A stretch of 64,000 nucleotides of DNA from Micromonospora antibiotica (GCF_017599305.1 NZ_JAGFWR010000011.1:1-64000), one strand, 5' to 3'; shown: positions 25,553 through 35,393, counted from the stretch's first letter. Translations and numbers: made by a program. The notes: generated by a model from the letters alone, not told the origin.

Positions 25553-27382
25553 GTGAACGAGACCCTCGCGACCGGCACGGCCCGAACCGACCGGGAGCGG
25601 GTGCTCGGCCGCCGCCGGGAACGCATCGGCCCCGGCGGTGACCCGGTCGCGCCGGCCACCGCACCGGAGCCGCGCCGGGAACCGGCCGGGCCGTCCGACG
25701 TGGTCCTGGACTGCGGCTGGGGGCGGCTGGTGTTCGGCCAGACCTTCCACGAGCAGGTGGCGGTGGCCCATGTGCTGCGGTCCGAGGCGGCCGGCGCCCG
25801 GGACATCTGCATCTACCTGCGCGACCCGCACGTGCTGGTGTCCCGGCTGCCCGACGAGCTGTTCATCGACCCGTCGCTGACCTACCGGCTGCCGCTGGGT
25901 GAGCGCCGTCCGGAGGCCACCGGGCGGATGGAGATCCCGGGGCTGGTCGTCCGGCCGCTGCGCGACGCCGACGACGCGGACGCGGTGAACCGGATCTACG
26001 CCCGCAACGGCATGGTCACCGCGCCGGTGGAGGTGCTCGTCGACAACGCCGGCACCGACCGGTTCCTGCACCTGGTGGCCGAGGCGAGCACCGGGGAGAT
26101 CGTCGGCACCATCACCGGCGTCGACCACGTGGCGGTCTTCGGCGACCGGGAGAACGGCGCGAGCCTGTGGTGCCTGACCGTGGACTTCAACACCGCGCCG
26201 CCCGGCACCGGTCAGGCCCTGCTCACCGAGCTGGCCGACCGGCTCGACGAGCGGGGCCGGGCGTTCGTCGACCTGTCGGTGCTGGCCGAGAACTCCGGCG
26301 CGATCCGGCTCTACGAGCGGTTGGGTTTCCACCGCACCGGGACGCTCTGCGTCAAGCGGAAGAACCCGATCAACGAGCGGCTGTTCCTGCCGGCCACCCC
26401 GGCGGGCTACGACGAGCTGAACCCGTACGCGAAGATCGTCGCCGACGAGGCGATGCGACGCGGCATCCGGGTGGAGGTCACCGACGCGCACTGGGGTGAG
26501 CTGCGGCTGACCAACGGCGGCCGGACGATCGTCACCCGCGAGTCGCTGTCTGAGCTGACCTCGGCGGTGGCGATGAGCCGCTGCGACGACAAGCGGGTCA
26601 CCCGGCGCATCCTCACCGAGGCGGGCCTGTCGGTGCCGCGCGGCCGGACCGCCACCGGCGACGCCGACGACCTGGCCTTCCTCACCGACGTCGGGCCGGT
26701 GGTGGTCAAGCCGGCCCGGGGCGAGCAGGGCAACGGCATCACCGTCGGGGTACGCACCGCCGAGGCGTTGGCCACCGCCGTCGAGCTGGCCCGCCGGTTC
26801 TGCCCCGACGTGCTGATCGAGGAGCTACGCGCGGGCGAGGACCTGCGGGTAATCGTGATCGACCACGAGGTGGTGGCCGCCGCCGTACGTCGACCGGCGC
26901 AGATCACCGGTGACGGCGTGCACGACGTCACCGCGCTGATCGAGCGGCAGAGCCGACGCCGGGCCGCCGCCACCGGCGGGGAGTCCCGCATCCCGGTCGA
27001 CGAGATGACCCGCGAGGTGGTGGCCGAGGCCGGGCACCGGATGGACGACGTGCTGCCCGAGGGGCGGGTGCTGGCGGTGCGCCGGACGGCGAACCTCCAC
27101 ACCGGTGGCACAATCCACGACGTGACGGCCGAACTGCACCCGACGATCGCCACCGCCTGCGTGGCGGCGAGCCGGGCCCTGGACATCCCGGTGACCGGGC
27201 TGGACCTGCTGGTCCCCGCCCCCGACCAGCCCGAGCACGTGTTCATCGAGGCGAACGAGCGGCCGGGGCTGGCCAACCACGAGCCCCAGCCGACCGCCGA
27301 GCGCTTCGTGGACCTGCTCTTCCCGGGCACCCGGGCCCCGCAGCGCCTCTGGAGCCCGGCCGGGCCCGGAGGGGTCGCGTGA
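25553..27382 (+). CDS. ngg: N-acetylglutaminylglutamine synthetase (GNAT + ATP-grasp)
   Basis: A two-domain enzyme, 609 residues, expected to acetylate glutamine and ligate a second glutamine. An N-terminal GNAT acetyltransferase region (about 120-280) carries VIGT-like strands and SVLAENSGAIRLYERLGFHRTGT. A C-terminal ATP-grasp domain (about 320-590) has VVVKPARGEQGNGI, LIEELRAGEDLRV and VFIEANERPGL. GTG 25553 lies 2 bp after the asnO stop, and its stop overlaps the next start as GTGA, so the three genes are tightly coupled. No own ribosome site is evident; it probably relies on reinitiation. Confidence 0.92.
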   Translation: MNETLATGTARTDRERVLGRRRERIGPGGDPVAPATAPEPRREPAGPSDVVLDCGWGRLVFGQTFHEQVAVAHVLRSEAAGARDICIYLRDPHVLVSRLPDELFIDPSLTYRLPLGERRPEATGRMEIPGLVVRPLRDADDADAVNRIYARNGMVTAPVEVLVDNAGTDRFLHLVAEASTGEIVGTITGVDHVAVFGDRENGASLWCLTVDFNTAPPGTGQALLTELADRLDERGRAFVDLSVLAENSGAIRLYERLGFHRTGTLCVKRKNPINERLFLPATPAGYDELNPYAKIVADEAMRRGIRVEVTDAHWGELRLTNGGRTIVTRESLSELTSAVAMSRCDDKRVTRRILTEAGLSVPRGRTATGDADDLAFLTDVGPVVVKPARGEQGNGITVGVRTAEALATAVELARRFCPDVLIEELRAGEDLRVIVIDHEVVAAAVRRPAQITGDGVHDVTALIERQSRRRAAATGGESRIPVDEMTREVVAEAGHRMDDVLPEGRVLAVRRTANLHTGGTIHDVTAELHPTIATACVAASRALDIPVTGLDLLVPAPDQPEHVFIEANERPGLANHEPQPTAERFVDLLFPGTRAPQRLWSPAGPGGVA

Positions 27383-28554
27383 GCCTCAAGCCCCTGGAGA
27401 TCGACCTGGACTACCTGCGCCAGGTGCTGGTGGAGTTGCTGGACATCCCCAGCCCGTCGGGGCGTACCGACCACGTGCAGCAGTACGTGGGGGAACGCCT
27501 GTCCGCGCTGGGCATCCCGTCCACGCTGACCCGGCGGGGGGCGCTCAGCGCCTGCCTGCCCGGCCCCCGGCAGACCGGCGCCGACCGGGCGATCGTGGTG
27601 CACACCGACACCATCGGCGGGATGGTCAAGCGGCTCAAGGAGAACGGTCGGCTGGAGCTGAAGACCATCGGCACCCACTCGGCCCGGTTCGCCGAGGGCG
27701 CGCACGTGCGGATCTTCACCGACGACCTGGACCGGGTGGTCACCGGGCAGGTGTTGCCGTTGAAGGCCAGCGGGCACCGCTACAACGACGACGTCGACCT
27801 GCAGGGCGTCGGTTGGCAGCACGTCGAGGTACGCGTCGACGAGCCGGTCGAGGACATCGCCGGCCTGCGGGCGCTGGGCATCGACGCGGGCGACTTCGTG
27901 GCGTTCCTGCCGAACCCGATGATCACCCCGTCCGGTTACGTGAAGTCCCGGCACCTGGACGACAAGGCCGGGGTGGCGGCGGTGCTGACCGCGTTCAAGG
28001 CGGTGGTGGACGCCGGTATCACCCCCACCGTCACCGCCCACCTGCTGGTCACCGTGACCGAGGAGATCGGCCACGGGGCCAGCCACGGCCTGGACCCGGA
28101 CGTCGCCGAGATCGTCTCGGTAGACGCGGCGGTGGTCGCGCCGGGCCAGCAGTCCCGGGAGGACGCGGCGACCCTGGCGATGGGCGACGGGGTCGGCCCG
28201 TTCGACTACCACCTGACCCGCAACCTGGCGGCCATCGCCCGGGAGCACGGGGTGGACCTGGTCCGCGACGTCTTCGACTACTACCGCTCGGACGTGGCGG
28301 CGGCGGTCGAGGCGGGCGCGCACGCCCGGGTGGCGCTGCTCGGTTTCGGGGTGGACGCCACCCACGGCCATGAGCGCACCCACCTGGACGGCCTGGCCCA
28401 CCTGACCCAGTTGCTCTGCCTCTATCTCCAGAGTGACCTGGTCTTTCCCGAGTGGGACGCCGAGCCGGAGGGCGACCTGGCCGACTTCCCGTCGCTGGCG
28501 GTGCAGCCGGCCAACGAGGACGGCCCCCGTGAGGGCCCGATCGGCATCGACTGA
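27379..28554 (+). CDS. NAGGN-system M42 family metallopeptidase
   Basis: The zinc aminopeptidase-like third member of the NAGGN gene set, 391 residues. It shows M42/M18-type metal ligands in VVHTDTIGGM, SRHLDDKAGVAAVL, TVTEEIGHGAS and, near the end, ATHGHERTHLDGL. Its role in the pathway is not well defined; trimming or turnover of the dipeptide is an inference. GTG 27379 overlaps the ngg stop by 4 bp. A strong hairpin follows about 46 bp after the stop. Confidence 0.92.
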   Translation: MSLKPLEIDLDYLRQVLVELLDIPSPSGRTDHVQQYVGERLSALGIPSTLTRRGALSACLPGPRQTGADRAIVVHTDTIGGMVKRLKENGRLELKTIGTHSARFAEGAHVRIFTDDLDRVVTGQVLPLKASGHRYNDDVDLQGVGWQHVEVRVDEPVEDIAGLRALGIDAGDFVAFLPNPMITPSGYVKSRHLDDKAGVAAVLTAFKAVVDAGITPTVTAHLLVTVTEEIGHGASHGLDPDVAEIVSVDAAVVAPGQQSREDAATLAMGDGVGPFDYHLTRNLAAIAREHGVDLVRDVFDYYRSDVAAAVEAGAHARVALLGFGVDATHGHERTHLDGLAHLTQLLCLYLQSDLVFPEWDAEPEGDLADFPSLAVQPANEDGPREGPIGID

Positions 28555-28600
28555 CCGGCTCCGCGCAGCCCTGACCACCGGCCCGGCCGGCGGTCACGTC

Positions 28601-28642
28601 GCCGGTGGGTGGCGGCCCGCGTCGCGCCCGCCACCCACCGGC
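28601..28642. terminator. hairpin terminator after the NAGGN operon
   Basis: A perfect 15-bp stem (28601-28615 with 28628-28642) and a 12-nt loop between convergent transcription units. It may also end the alpha/beta hydrolase transcript, which stops at 28701. There is no T-run. Confidence 0.7.
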
Positions 28643-28700
28643 CGGGTCGATCGTTCCCCGGCGGGTGGCCGACGCCTTCGCACCGGCCACCCCGGACGGG

Positions 28701-30419
28701 TCACCGGTTGCGGCGGTCCGCCGCGTGCAGGAGCGCGATCAGCGCCTCGGTCGGTCGCAGCACCGCGTCCCGGGCTGCCGGGTCACCGGTGATCCGCTGC
28801 CGCGCCCGGTCGGCCAGCTGCGCCAGCAGTTCACCGGCGCGGGCCGCGTTGCCGGCGGTGCCGGCCTGCTCGGCCCGCTGGAGCCGGTCGGTCAGCCGGG
28901 CCGCCACGTACTCGGTGATCCGGCCGGCGGCGACGTACTCCGCGATCAGGTACCGCAGGTCGGAGTACCAGGCAGGGTCACGGGTGAACGACGCGGGCAG
29001 GTAGCCGGCGTCGGCGGCGGCGAGGGTCGCCGCGACGCTGGCGTCCACGTATGCCCCGACGGTCGGGTAGCGGGTGGCGAGTTGCGCGTCGGTCAGCGGC
29101 ACCGAACTGCCGTCGAGGAAGCAGAAGCCGGGTCCGGTGTTGCTGCCGCTGTTGACCCGCAGCGGCACCTGGTGCTGGGCGAGCCGGATGCCGCCGAGGG
29201 CGAGCCCGAGGTCGTCGCGGGCGATGGCCGGCGGGGTCGTGGTGGTCGTCTGGATCGGCGGGGCGCTCGGCGGGGCCACCTGCCGGGCGACCCAGGCGAC
29301 GGTGTGGTCGTAGACGGCGTTCTGCACCATGTGCTGCGGGACGCGCGACAGCGAGGGCAGCGTGCAGGTCTGCGGTTCGCCCGGGTAGCCGCCCGGGTAG
29401 CTGCCGATGTCCCGCTTGCGCAGCGGCCCGTAGTCGGTGATCAGCTTCCAGTCGCCGTGCGAGGCGCCGGCCACCTCCCAGGAGCGCAGGGCGGGCGAGT
29501 CGGCCTGGGCGCGGGCCGCCGCGGGCAGGATGCCGCTGGCCACGTCCCCCTCGGAGTTGATCCGGAACACCGGTGTGGTCAGGTCGGTGCGCAGCACCCC
29601 GCCACCGCCGTGCAGGACGACCGCGTCGAGGACGTTCGCCGACTGCTGGACGCCGTTGTAGTAGTTGGCGAGGCGGCCGGCCGACTGCGAGTGGCCGGTG
29701 GCGATCACGTACTGCGGGGCGGGCAGTTTGCCCAGCGGGTCGACGCCGGTCGGGTTGCGGACCGCCTTCACCGCCTGGCTGAAGATGTCGTACGAGAGGC
29801 TGTCGTCGGTGACGGTGCCGCCGACGGTGACGTCCAGGGGGCCGTACCGGGTGGGGCTCCACGCCTTGAGCCCGGTGGCGGAGTGCAGCCCGGCCCGCTG
29901 GGCGGACACCCCGACCCAGGCGTAGCCGGAGCGGATCAGGTGTTCGTGCGACTGGAACCAGTCGACCTCCTGGTCCCACTGGTTGCTGACGTTGTTCCAC
30001 TCGGCGATGACGACACCGTTGAACTTCGTGGTGTTGGCCGGCCGGCGGACCACCAGCCGGGTGCCGTACGGCTGGTCGGTGCCGAGGGTGGTCGCGTTCT
30101 GGGTGCCCTGCACGGCGTACCGGGTGGCGGTGCCGAAGAGGAAGAACTCCTCCTCGACGTAGCCGGCGGCGGCCAGGTTGACGTCGGTGGCGAGGAACGG
30201 GTAGCCGTGGCCGGGGTCGCCGACCGGGGTGGTCCGGGCGATCGGCCCGGCGACCACCGGGTTCGCCACGGTCGCGCCGGTGGCGGTGGACGGCCGGGGC
30301 GTGGTCGGGGCGGCTGCGGTCGCCGGGTGGACCGGGCCGGTGGCGACGGCCAGCGCACCGACCAGGCCGAGGGTGAGACATCGTCGGGTGTTCCTGCGGG
30401 TGGTGGACGAAACGGGCAT
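28701..30419 (-). CDS. secreted alpha/beta hydrolase domain-containing protein
   Basis: A 572-residue exported protein. It has an N-terminal twin-basic signal peptide with hydrophobic core LTLGLVGALAVA and cleavage near PATA-AAPT (about 36). An alpha/beta hydrolase domain of the large extracellular type follows, with the nucleophile serine in ATGHSQSAGRL and a His in GASHGDW. The C-terminal about 110 residues (from ARYPTVGAYVDAS) form a helical, polar appendage. The substrate is unknown; esterase or lipase activity is inferred from the fold. ATG 30419 has a close GAGGTGA. It is divergent from the rnz leader across a 240-bp region holding a long inverted repeat. Confidence 0.88.
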   Translation of the reverse strand: MPVSSTTRRNTRRCLTLGLVGALAVATGPVHPATAAAPTTPRPSTATGATVANPVVAGPIARTTPVGDPGHGYPFLATDVNLAAAGYVEEEFFLFGTATRYAVQGTQNATTLGTDQPYGTRLVVRRPANTTKFNGVVIAEWNNVSNQWDQEVDWFQSHEHLIRSGYAWVGVSAQRAGLHSATGLKAWSPTRYGPLDVTVGGTVTDDSLSYDIFSQAVKAVRNPTGVDPLGKLPAPQYVIATGHSQSAGRLANYYNGVQQSANVLDAVVLHGGGGVLRTDLTTPVFRINSEGDVASGILPAAARAQADSPALRSWEVAGASHGDWKLITDYGPLRKRDIGSYPGGYPGEPQTCTLPSLSRVPQHMVQNAVYDHTVAWVARQVAPPSAPPIQTTTTTPPAIARDDLGLALGGIRLAQHQVPLRVNSGSNTGPGFCFLDGSSVPLTDAQLATRYPTVGAYVDASVAATLAAADAGYLPASFTRDPAWYSDLRYLIAEYVAAGRITEYVAARLTDRLQRAEQAGTAGNAARAGELLAQLADRARQRITGDPAARDAVLRPTEALIALLHAADRRNR

Positions 30420-30501
30420 GGTTCACCTCACGGGGGGAGCGACCGAGGGGACGACTCGGGCGGCAGCGGCGTGACGTGGCCACTGTGGGGCAGAGAGTAA
30501 T

Positions 30502-30556
30502 GCTCACTTCAGGCGAAAGATAGGCCAGACGAGCACGAACTTTCGCCGAATTGAGC
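30502..30556. repeat. imperfect inverted repeat in the divergent promoter region
   Basis: Arms 30502-30519 (core GGCGAAAG) and 30540-30556 (core CTTTCGCC), with flanking GCTCA/TGAGC also complementary and about 20 nt between. The stretch is clearly more AT-rich than its surroundings. It could be a regulator operator for the secreted hydrolase or an RNA hairpin. Confidence 0.6.
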
Positions 30557-30647
30557 AAAAGTCGCCGGCCGACGACCCTCCCGGCCGGCATGACGCCGTC
30601 TGCGGGATCGCGCCAAAAATCACTACCGGCACCCGGGGTGCAGTGGG

Positions 30648-30653
30648 TAGCGT
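30648..30653 (+). promoter_or_regulatory. putative -10 box of the rnz leader transcript
   Basis: TAGCGT, fitting TANNNT; it would start a transcript near 30660, just before an extreme ribosome site. No convincing -35 is seen. Confidence 0.4.
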
Positions 30654-30684
30654 GGCGGTACACGGGAAAGGAGGTGGTCCAGAC

Positions 30685-30723
30685 TTGTATAGCAATCGGA
30701 CTCGTGAGGTGGCTGTCCGCTAG
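30685..30723 (+). CDS. possible 12-codon leader peptide with an extreme ribosome site
   Basis: AAAGGAGGTGGTCC (30667-30680) is complementary over 14 nt (one G-U) to the 3-prime end of 16S rRNA as I know it. Four bases later TTG 30685 opens a 12-codon ORF, reading MYSNRTREVAVR if TTG is the start, ending in TAG at 30721. A 7-bp hairpin begins 1 nt after the stop. No ordinary gene in this window has so complete a Shine-Dalgarno. It is probably a cis-acting leader peptide; the start codon and the reality of the peptide are inferred. Confidence 0.45.
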   Translation: MYSNRTREVAVR

Positions 30724-30804
30724 CCGCTGTCCTCGACAGTGAACGACCAAGCATGATCGTCGAGACCGTGTGGCAGCGGTGCGGCGAAACCACGACAGCC
30801 ACCC

Positions 30805-30866
30805 GACCCCCGGGGTGCCGACCCAGTCCAGTCGGCCCGTGCGCGAGCACGGAAGCCCCGGGGGTC
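30805..30866 (+). ncRNA. structured leader RNA, three-stem junction, upstream of rnz
   Basis: Perfect 11-bp closing stem GACCCCCGGGG (30805-30815) with CCCCGGGGGTC (30856-30866). It encloses two hairpins: GCCGAC/GTCGGC with an 8-nt loop, and CCGTGC-GCGA-GCACGG with a GNRA tetraloop. Together they form a multibranch junction ending 11 nt before the rnz ribosome site. Upstream, CTCGAC (30732-30737) can pair either with the 7-bp post-stop hairpin or with GTCGAG (30759-30764), giving alternative folds. It is a cis-regulatory leader by position; no known Rfam family is recognised. Confidence 0.55.
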
Positions 30867-30891
30867 GCTTCGTCTCCGGAGGAGGCCGGCG

Positions 30892-31821
30892 GTGTCCATG
30901 CGCGAGCTGACGGTGCTCGGCACGGCCAGCCAGACCCCCACCCGGCTGCGCAACCACAACGGCTACGTGCTGCGCTGGGACGACGAGGTGATCCTCTTCG
31001 ACCCGGGCGAGGGCAGCCAGCGCCAGCTCCTGCACACCGGGGTCACCGCCACCGACCTCACCCGGATCTGCGTCACCCACTTCCACGGCGACCACTGCCT
31101 CGGCCTGCCCGGCACCATCCAACGGCTCTCCCTCGACCGGGTACCGCACCCGGTGGCGGTGCACTTCCCCGCCGGAGGCGCGGAATACTTCGCCCGGTTG
31201 CGGCACGCCAGCAGCTTCCACGAGACCGCCGAGCTGGCCGTCGAGCCGATCACCGCCGACGGGCAACGGATCACCCTGGGCGTCGGCACGCTGGAGGCCC
31301 GCCGGCTGCGGCACCCCGTCGAGACGTACGGCTACCGGCTGGTCGAGCCGGACGGCTGCCGGATGCTGCCGGAGCGGCTGTCCGCGTACGGCATCGGTGG
31401 GCCGGCGGTCGGCGAGCTGCTGCGCGTCGGGCACCTGGACGTCGGCGGACGCCGCGTCACCCGGGACGAGGTGAGCGTGGTCCGGCCGGGGCAGCGGTTC
31501 GCCTTCGTGATGGACACCGGCCTCTGCGACGGGGTGTACGCCCTCGCCGAACACGCCGACCTGCTGGTCATCGAGTCGACGTTCCTGGCGTCGGAGGCCG
31601 CGCTCGCCGCCGAGGTCGGCCACCTGACCGCCGGCCAGGCCGCCCGGGTCGCCACCGAGTCCGGGGTACGCACCCTGGTGCTCACCCACTTCTCCCAGCG
31701 GTACGCCGACCCGCGCCGCTTCCACGACGAGGCCCGCGAGCACTTCACCGGGGAACTGGTGATCGCCGAGGACCTGACCACCGTGCCGGTCCCGCCCCGG
31801 CGGGTAGCCTCGGCCGGGTGA
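30892..31821 (+). CDS. rnz: ribonuclease Z-like MBL-fold hydrolase
   Basis: A metallo-beta-lactamase-fold phosphodiesterase, 309 residues, of the RNase Z type that trims tRNA 3-prime ends. It shows the family start VLGTASQTPTRLRNHNGYVLRW, FDPGEGSQRQL, the zinc motif THFHGDHCLGLPG, MDTGLCDG and the C-terminal LVLTHFSQRY. GTG 30892 is 6 nt after GGAGGAGG; ATG 30898 is the alternative. It is preceded by the unusual leader and overlaps the next gene by 4 bp. In a genome where many tRNAs encode CCA, its substrates may include other RNAs. Confidence 0.9.
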   Translation: MSMRELTVLGTASQTPTRLRNHNGYVLRWDDEVILFDPGEGSQRQLLHTGVTATDLTRICVTHFHGDHCLGLPGTIQRLSLDRVPHPVAVHFPAGGAEYFARLRHASSFHETAELAVEPITADGQRITLGVGTLEARRLRHPVETYGYRLVEPDGCRMLPERLSAYGIGGPAVGELLRVGHLDVGGRRVTRDEVSVVRPGQRFAFVMDTGLCDGVYALAEHADLLVIESTFLASEAALAAEVGHLTAGQAARVATESGVRTLVLTHFSQRYADPRRFHDEAREHFTGELVIAEDLTTVPVPPRRVASAG

Positions 31822-32336
31822 CCGTCACGCTCCGTCCCGCCGTCGCCGACGACCTGGTGCCGGTGGGCGCCCTGCACCAGCGGTCCCGGATCGCGGCCTA
31901 CTCGTCGTTCCTGCCGCCCGAGGCGTTGGCCGACCCGACGCCCGAGGCGATGGGGGCGTACTGGGTCGAGCGGTGGACGTGGGAACGCGACGAGCACCTG
32001 ATGACGGTGGCCGAGCGGGACGGCCGGCTGGTCGGGTTCAGCTACCTCGGCCCCGACGACGGGGGCGACCCGGCGACCGGGCTGCTCAACGCCATCCACC
32101 TCGACCCGGCCGAGCGGGGCCGGGGCACCGGCCGGGCGCTGATGGTGGACGCGTTGGACACCATGCGGGCCCGGGGCTGGCGTCGGGCGGTGCTGTGGGT
32201 GCTGGAGAGCAACGCCGCGGCCCGGCACTTCTACGAGCGCGGCGGCTGGCGGGCCACCGGCGATCGTCGGGAGGAACGGATCGGCCCCGCCCGCACCCCG
32301 CAGCTGCGCTACGCCCGCCAGCTGCCCGGCTGCTGA
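31818..32336 (+). CDS. GNAT family N-acetyltransferase
   Basis: 172 residues with a GNAT fold: the acetyl-CoA-binding motif A in HLDPAERGRGTGRALM (about 95-110) and the C-terminal VLESNAAARHFYERGGW typical of motif B. GTG 31818 overlaps the rnz stop as GTGA, so it is translationally coupled to rnz. The substrate is unknown; amines, protein N-termini or antibiotics are all possible. It converges with the dioxygenase gene, with only 3 bp between the stop codons. Confidence 0.9.
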   Translation: MTVTLRPAVADDLVPVGALHQRSRIAAYSSFLPPEALADPTPEAMGAYWVERWTWERDEHLMTVAERDGRLVGFSYLGPDDGGDPATGLLNAIHLDPAERGRGTGRALMVDALDTMRARGWRRAVLWVLESNAAARHFYERGGWRATGDRREERIGPARTPQLRYARQLPGC

Positions 32337-32339
32337 CCG

Positions 32340-33248
32340 TCAGGTGCCGTCCCGGTCCGCGTCGACCGAGAAGTTGATCACCGATAGATACCCGTCGCCG
32401 TCCTCGACCACCTTCATCAGCATGCTCTCGGCAAAGATGTTGTCGTTGTCGTTGAAGGTGTCCCGCCCGGTGTGCGCGGCGTACGGCGCGTCGGCGTACA
32501 CCCGGGTGTTGAGCGCCTCGTCGAACATCATCTGGGTGGTGAGCACCCGGTCGTCGCCCAGGTGCACCATCGCGTGGATGTGCGTGGTGCGGCCCCGGTA
32601 CCAGCCCGGCCAGATGGTGGTGAACTCGACGATCCCGTCGGCGTTGGTGACCTGGGCGCCGCGCAGGTAGCGCTTGTCGTCGGTCGGCGTCAGGTCCGCC
32701 GCCGACCCCGCGCCGCCGCCACCCGGGGCCGCCCCACCACCTGGCGGGGTGCCGGTGGGCGGGGTGCCACCCGACGCGCCGCCGGGCGGATTGCCGCCGG
32801 GCGCAGCGCCGCCGCCCGAGGCCCCGGACGACTGGGCCTCGGCCCCCGAGTAGAGGCCGGCCGCGTCACAGTGCCAGATCTCCACGACGGCGTTGGCCAA
32901 CGGTCCGCACTGCTCGCTGTCCTGCACCCGGATCGCCACCCGCAGCCGGGTGCCCGCCCGGTCCTCCCGGATGTCGTTGCGGATCTTGTCGGCGTCGAAG
33001 TAGTACGGGCCCTGTGTGGTGCTCGCGGTCAACGTGCAGGTGTTCGCCGCGCCGAACAGCGCGGCCAGGTCGGCCGACGTGCTGGCGGTCGCCTGGGGGG
33101 ACACGGTCTGGCCGGTCGACGTGGTGACCGTGCCGCTGTCCCGGCCGCAGGCCGCGAGCAGGCCGGCCAACCCGATCGAGCCGACCCCCGCGATCAGCCG
33201 CCGACGGCTGACCCGCTGCCCCTCATGGTGGTCCAGGTCGTGTCGCAT
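32340..33248 (-). CDS. intradiol dioxygenase-like lipoprotein with Gly/Pro-rich insert
   Basis: A 302-residue exported member of the intradiol ring-cleavage dioxygenase fold. The N-terminus is Tat-like (SRRRLIAGVG) and ends in a lipobox LLAAC (Cys34), so it is probably a lipoprotein. The non-haem iron ligands of the family are present: Tyr133 in GLYSG, Tyr217 in WYRGR, and His223 and His225 in HIH. Between the first Tyr and the rest lies a 45-residue Gly/Pro/Ala-rich insert (139-184). Extracellular homologues exist in fungi and actinobacteria; the substrate could be a catechol from lignin or humus. ATG 33248 has GGGAGGAA 5 nt upstream. Confidence 0.88.
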   Translation of the reverse strand: MRHDLDHHEGQRVSRRRLIAGVGSIGLAGLLAACGRDSGTVTTSTGQTVSPQATASTSADLAALFGAANTCTLTASTTQGPYYFDADKIRNDIREDRAGTRLRVAIRVQDSEQCGPLANAVVEIWHCDAAGLYSGAEAQSSGASGGGAAPGGNPPGGASGGTPPTGTPPGGGAAPGGGGAGSAADLTPTDDKRYLRGAQVTNADGIVEFTTIWPGWYRGRTTHIHAMVHLGDDRVLTTQMMFDEALNTRVYADAPYAAHTGRDTFNDNDNIFAESMLMKVVEDGDGYLSVINFSVDADRDGT

Positions 33249-33373
33249 GTCGTTCCTCCCGTGGTCGGTGCCTCTCGGCTCACCCCGACCGTAGGGAGGC
33301 TGCTCGGATGCCCTCTGTGCTGCCCCTGTGCCCGTGCTGTGAATGGTCGCCCCCACGGCGACCGGCCCGGACA

Positions 33374-33412
33374 CGCTGCGGGGCCCCTCCCGTCGGAAGG
33401 GGCCCCGCAGCG
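33374..33412 (-). terminator. hairpin terminator of cbs
   Basis: A perfect 15-bp stem (33374-33388 with 33398-33412) and a 9-nt loop, 8 nt beyond the cbs stop. There is no U-tail, as is usual for actinobacterial I-shaped terminators. Confidence 0.75.
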
Positions 33413-33420
33413 GCGTCGGA

Positions 33421-34791
<1,371 letters not shown>

Positions 34792-34866
34792 CTCGTTGTG
34801 CCCTTCGTTGCGGCGCCGGCGACGGCGGCCTGGCAGACGGTCCTTCGTCGCTCAGGGTACGTGCCC

Positions 34867-35223
34867 TCAGAGCGTCACATGACCGGGGATGACGGAGGCC
34901 CGACGCGCCTCCCACTCCAGGAAGCGCTCGGTCTCCGACAGCACGCTGCCGGCCAGCCAGGTGACCATCACGGCGTCGTCCACCAGGCCGAGCACGGTCA
35001 GGAACAGCTCCGGCACCAGGTCGACAGGCGACACGACGTAGACCGTCGCCGCCGTCATCATCGCCAGCCGCAGCCCGCCGTCGTACTCGCCCCGGGCGGT
35101 CGCCCGGATCATCCGGGGCAGCGCCGCCAGCCGGGCGCCCAACGACGGGCCACCCCGGGCACCCGCCGCCAGCGACCGGGCCAACGCCGTGAAGGCCGCG
35201 GTCCGCTTCAATGTCCTACCCAT
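34867..35223 (-). CDS. DUF1232 membrane-associated protein
   Basis: 118 residues with the DUF1232 core: ATVYVVSPVDLVPELFLTVLGLVDDAVMVTWL, a hydrophobic helical pair around the conserved SPVDLVPE and DD motif. A basic N-terminus (MGRTLKRTAAF) and a charged tail ending HVTL flank it. The family has unknown function and is usually called membrane-associated. ATG 35223 has GAGGGG upstream. It ends 76 bp before cbs on the same strand and is divergent from the SGNH hydrolase pair. Confidence 0.85.
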   Translation of the reverse strand: MGRTLKRTAAFTALARSLAAGARGGPSLGARLAALPRMIRATARGEYDGGLRLAMMTAATVYVVSPVDLVPELFLTVLGLVDDAVMVTWLAGSVLSETERFLEWEARRASVIPGHVTL

Positions 35224-35393
35224 CTCATCCAGCCCCTCTCCACCGACCAGCGTGACTGTCCGGCGCAAGCCGTCGCCACCTGCGGCGGGGCGACCGCAGG
35301 TGGGCCCCGCCACCGGATCAGGTACCCAGAATCGTCGCGGCCCAGCCGGGAAACCGACCGTCCCGACGGAAGCGAGGGGCCGTCGCGGCGCGA

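Noticed and set aside
30551..30742. A 63-codon frame through the rnz leader
   Set aside because: It starts without a ribosome site, ignores the strong AAAGGAGGTGGTCC and has no family features; the 12-codon TTG ORF fits the site better.
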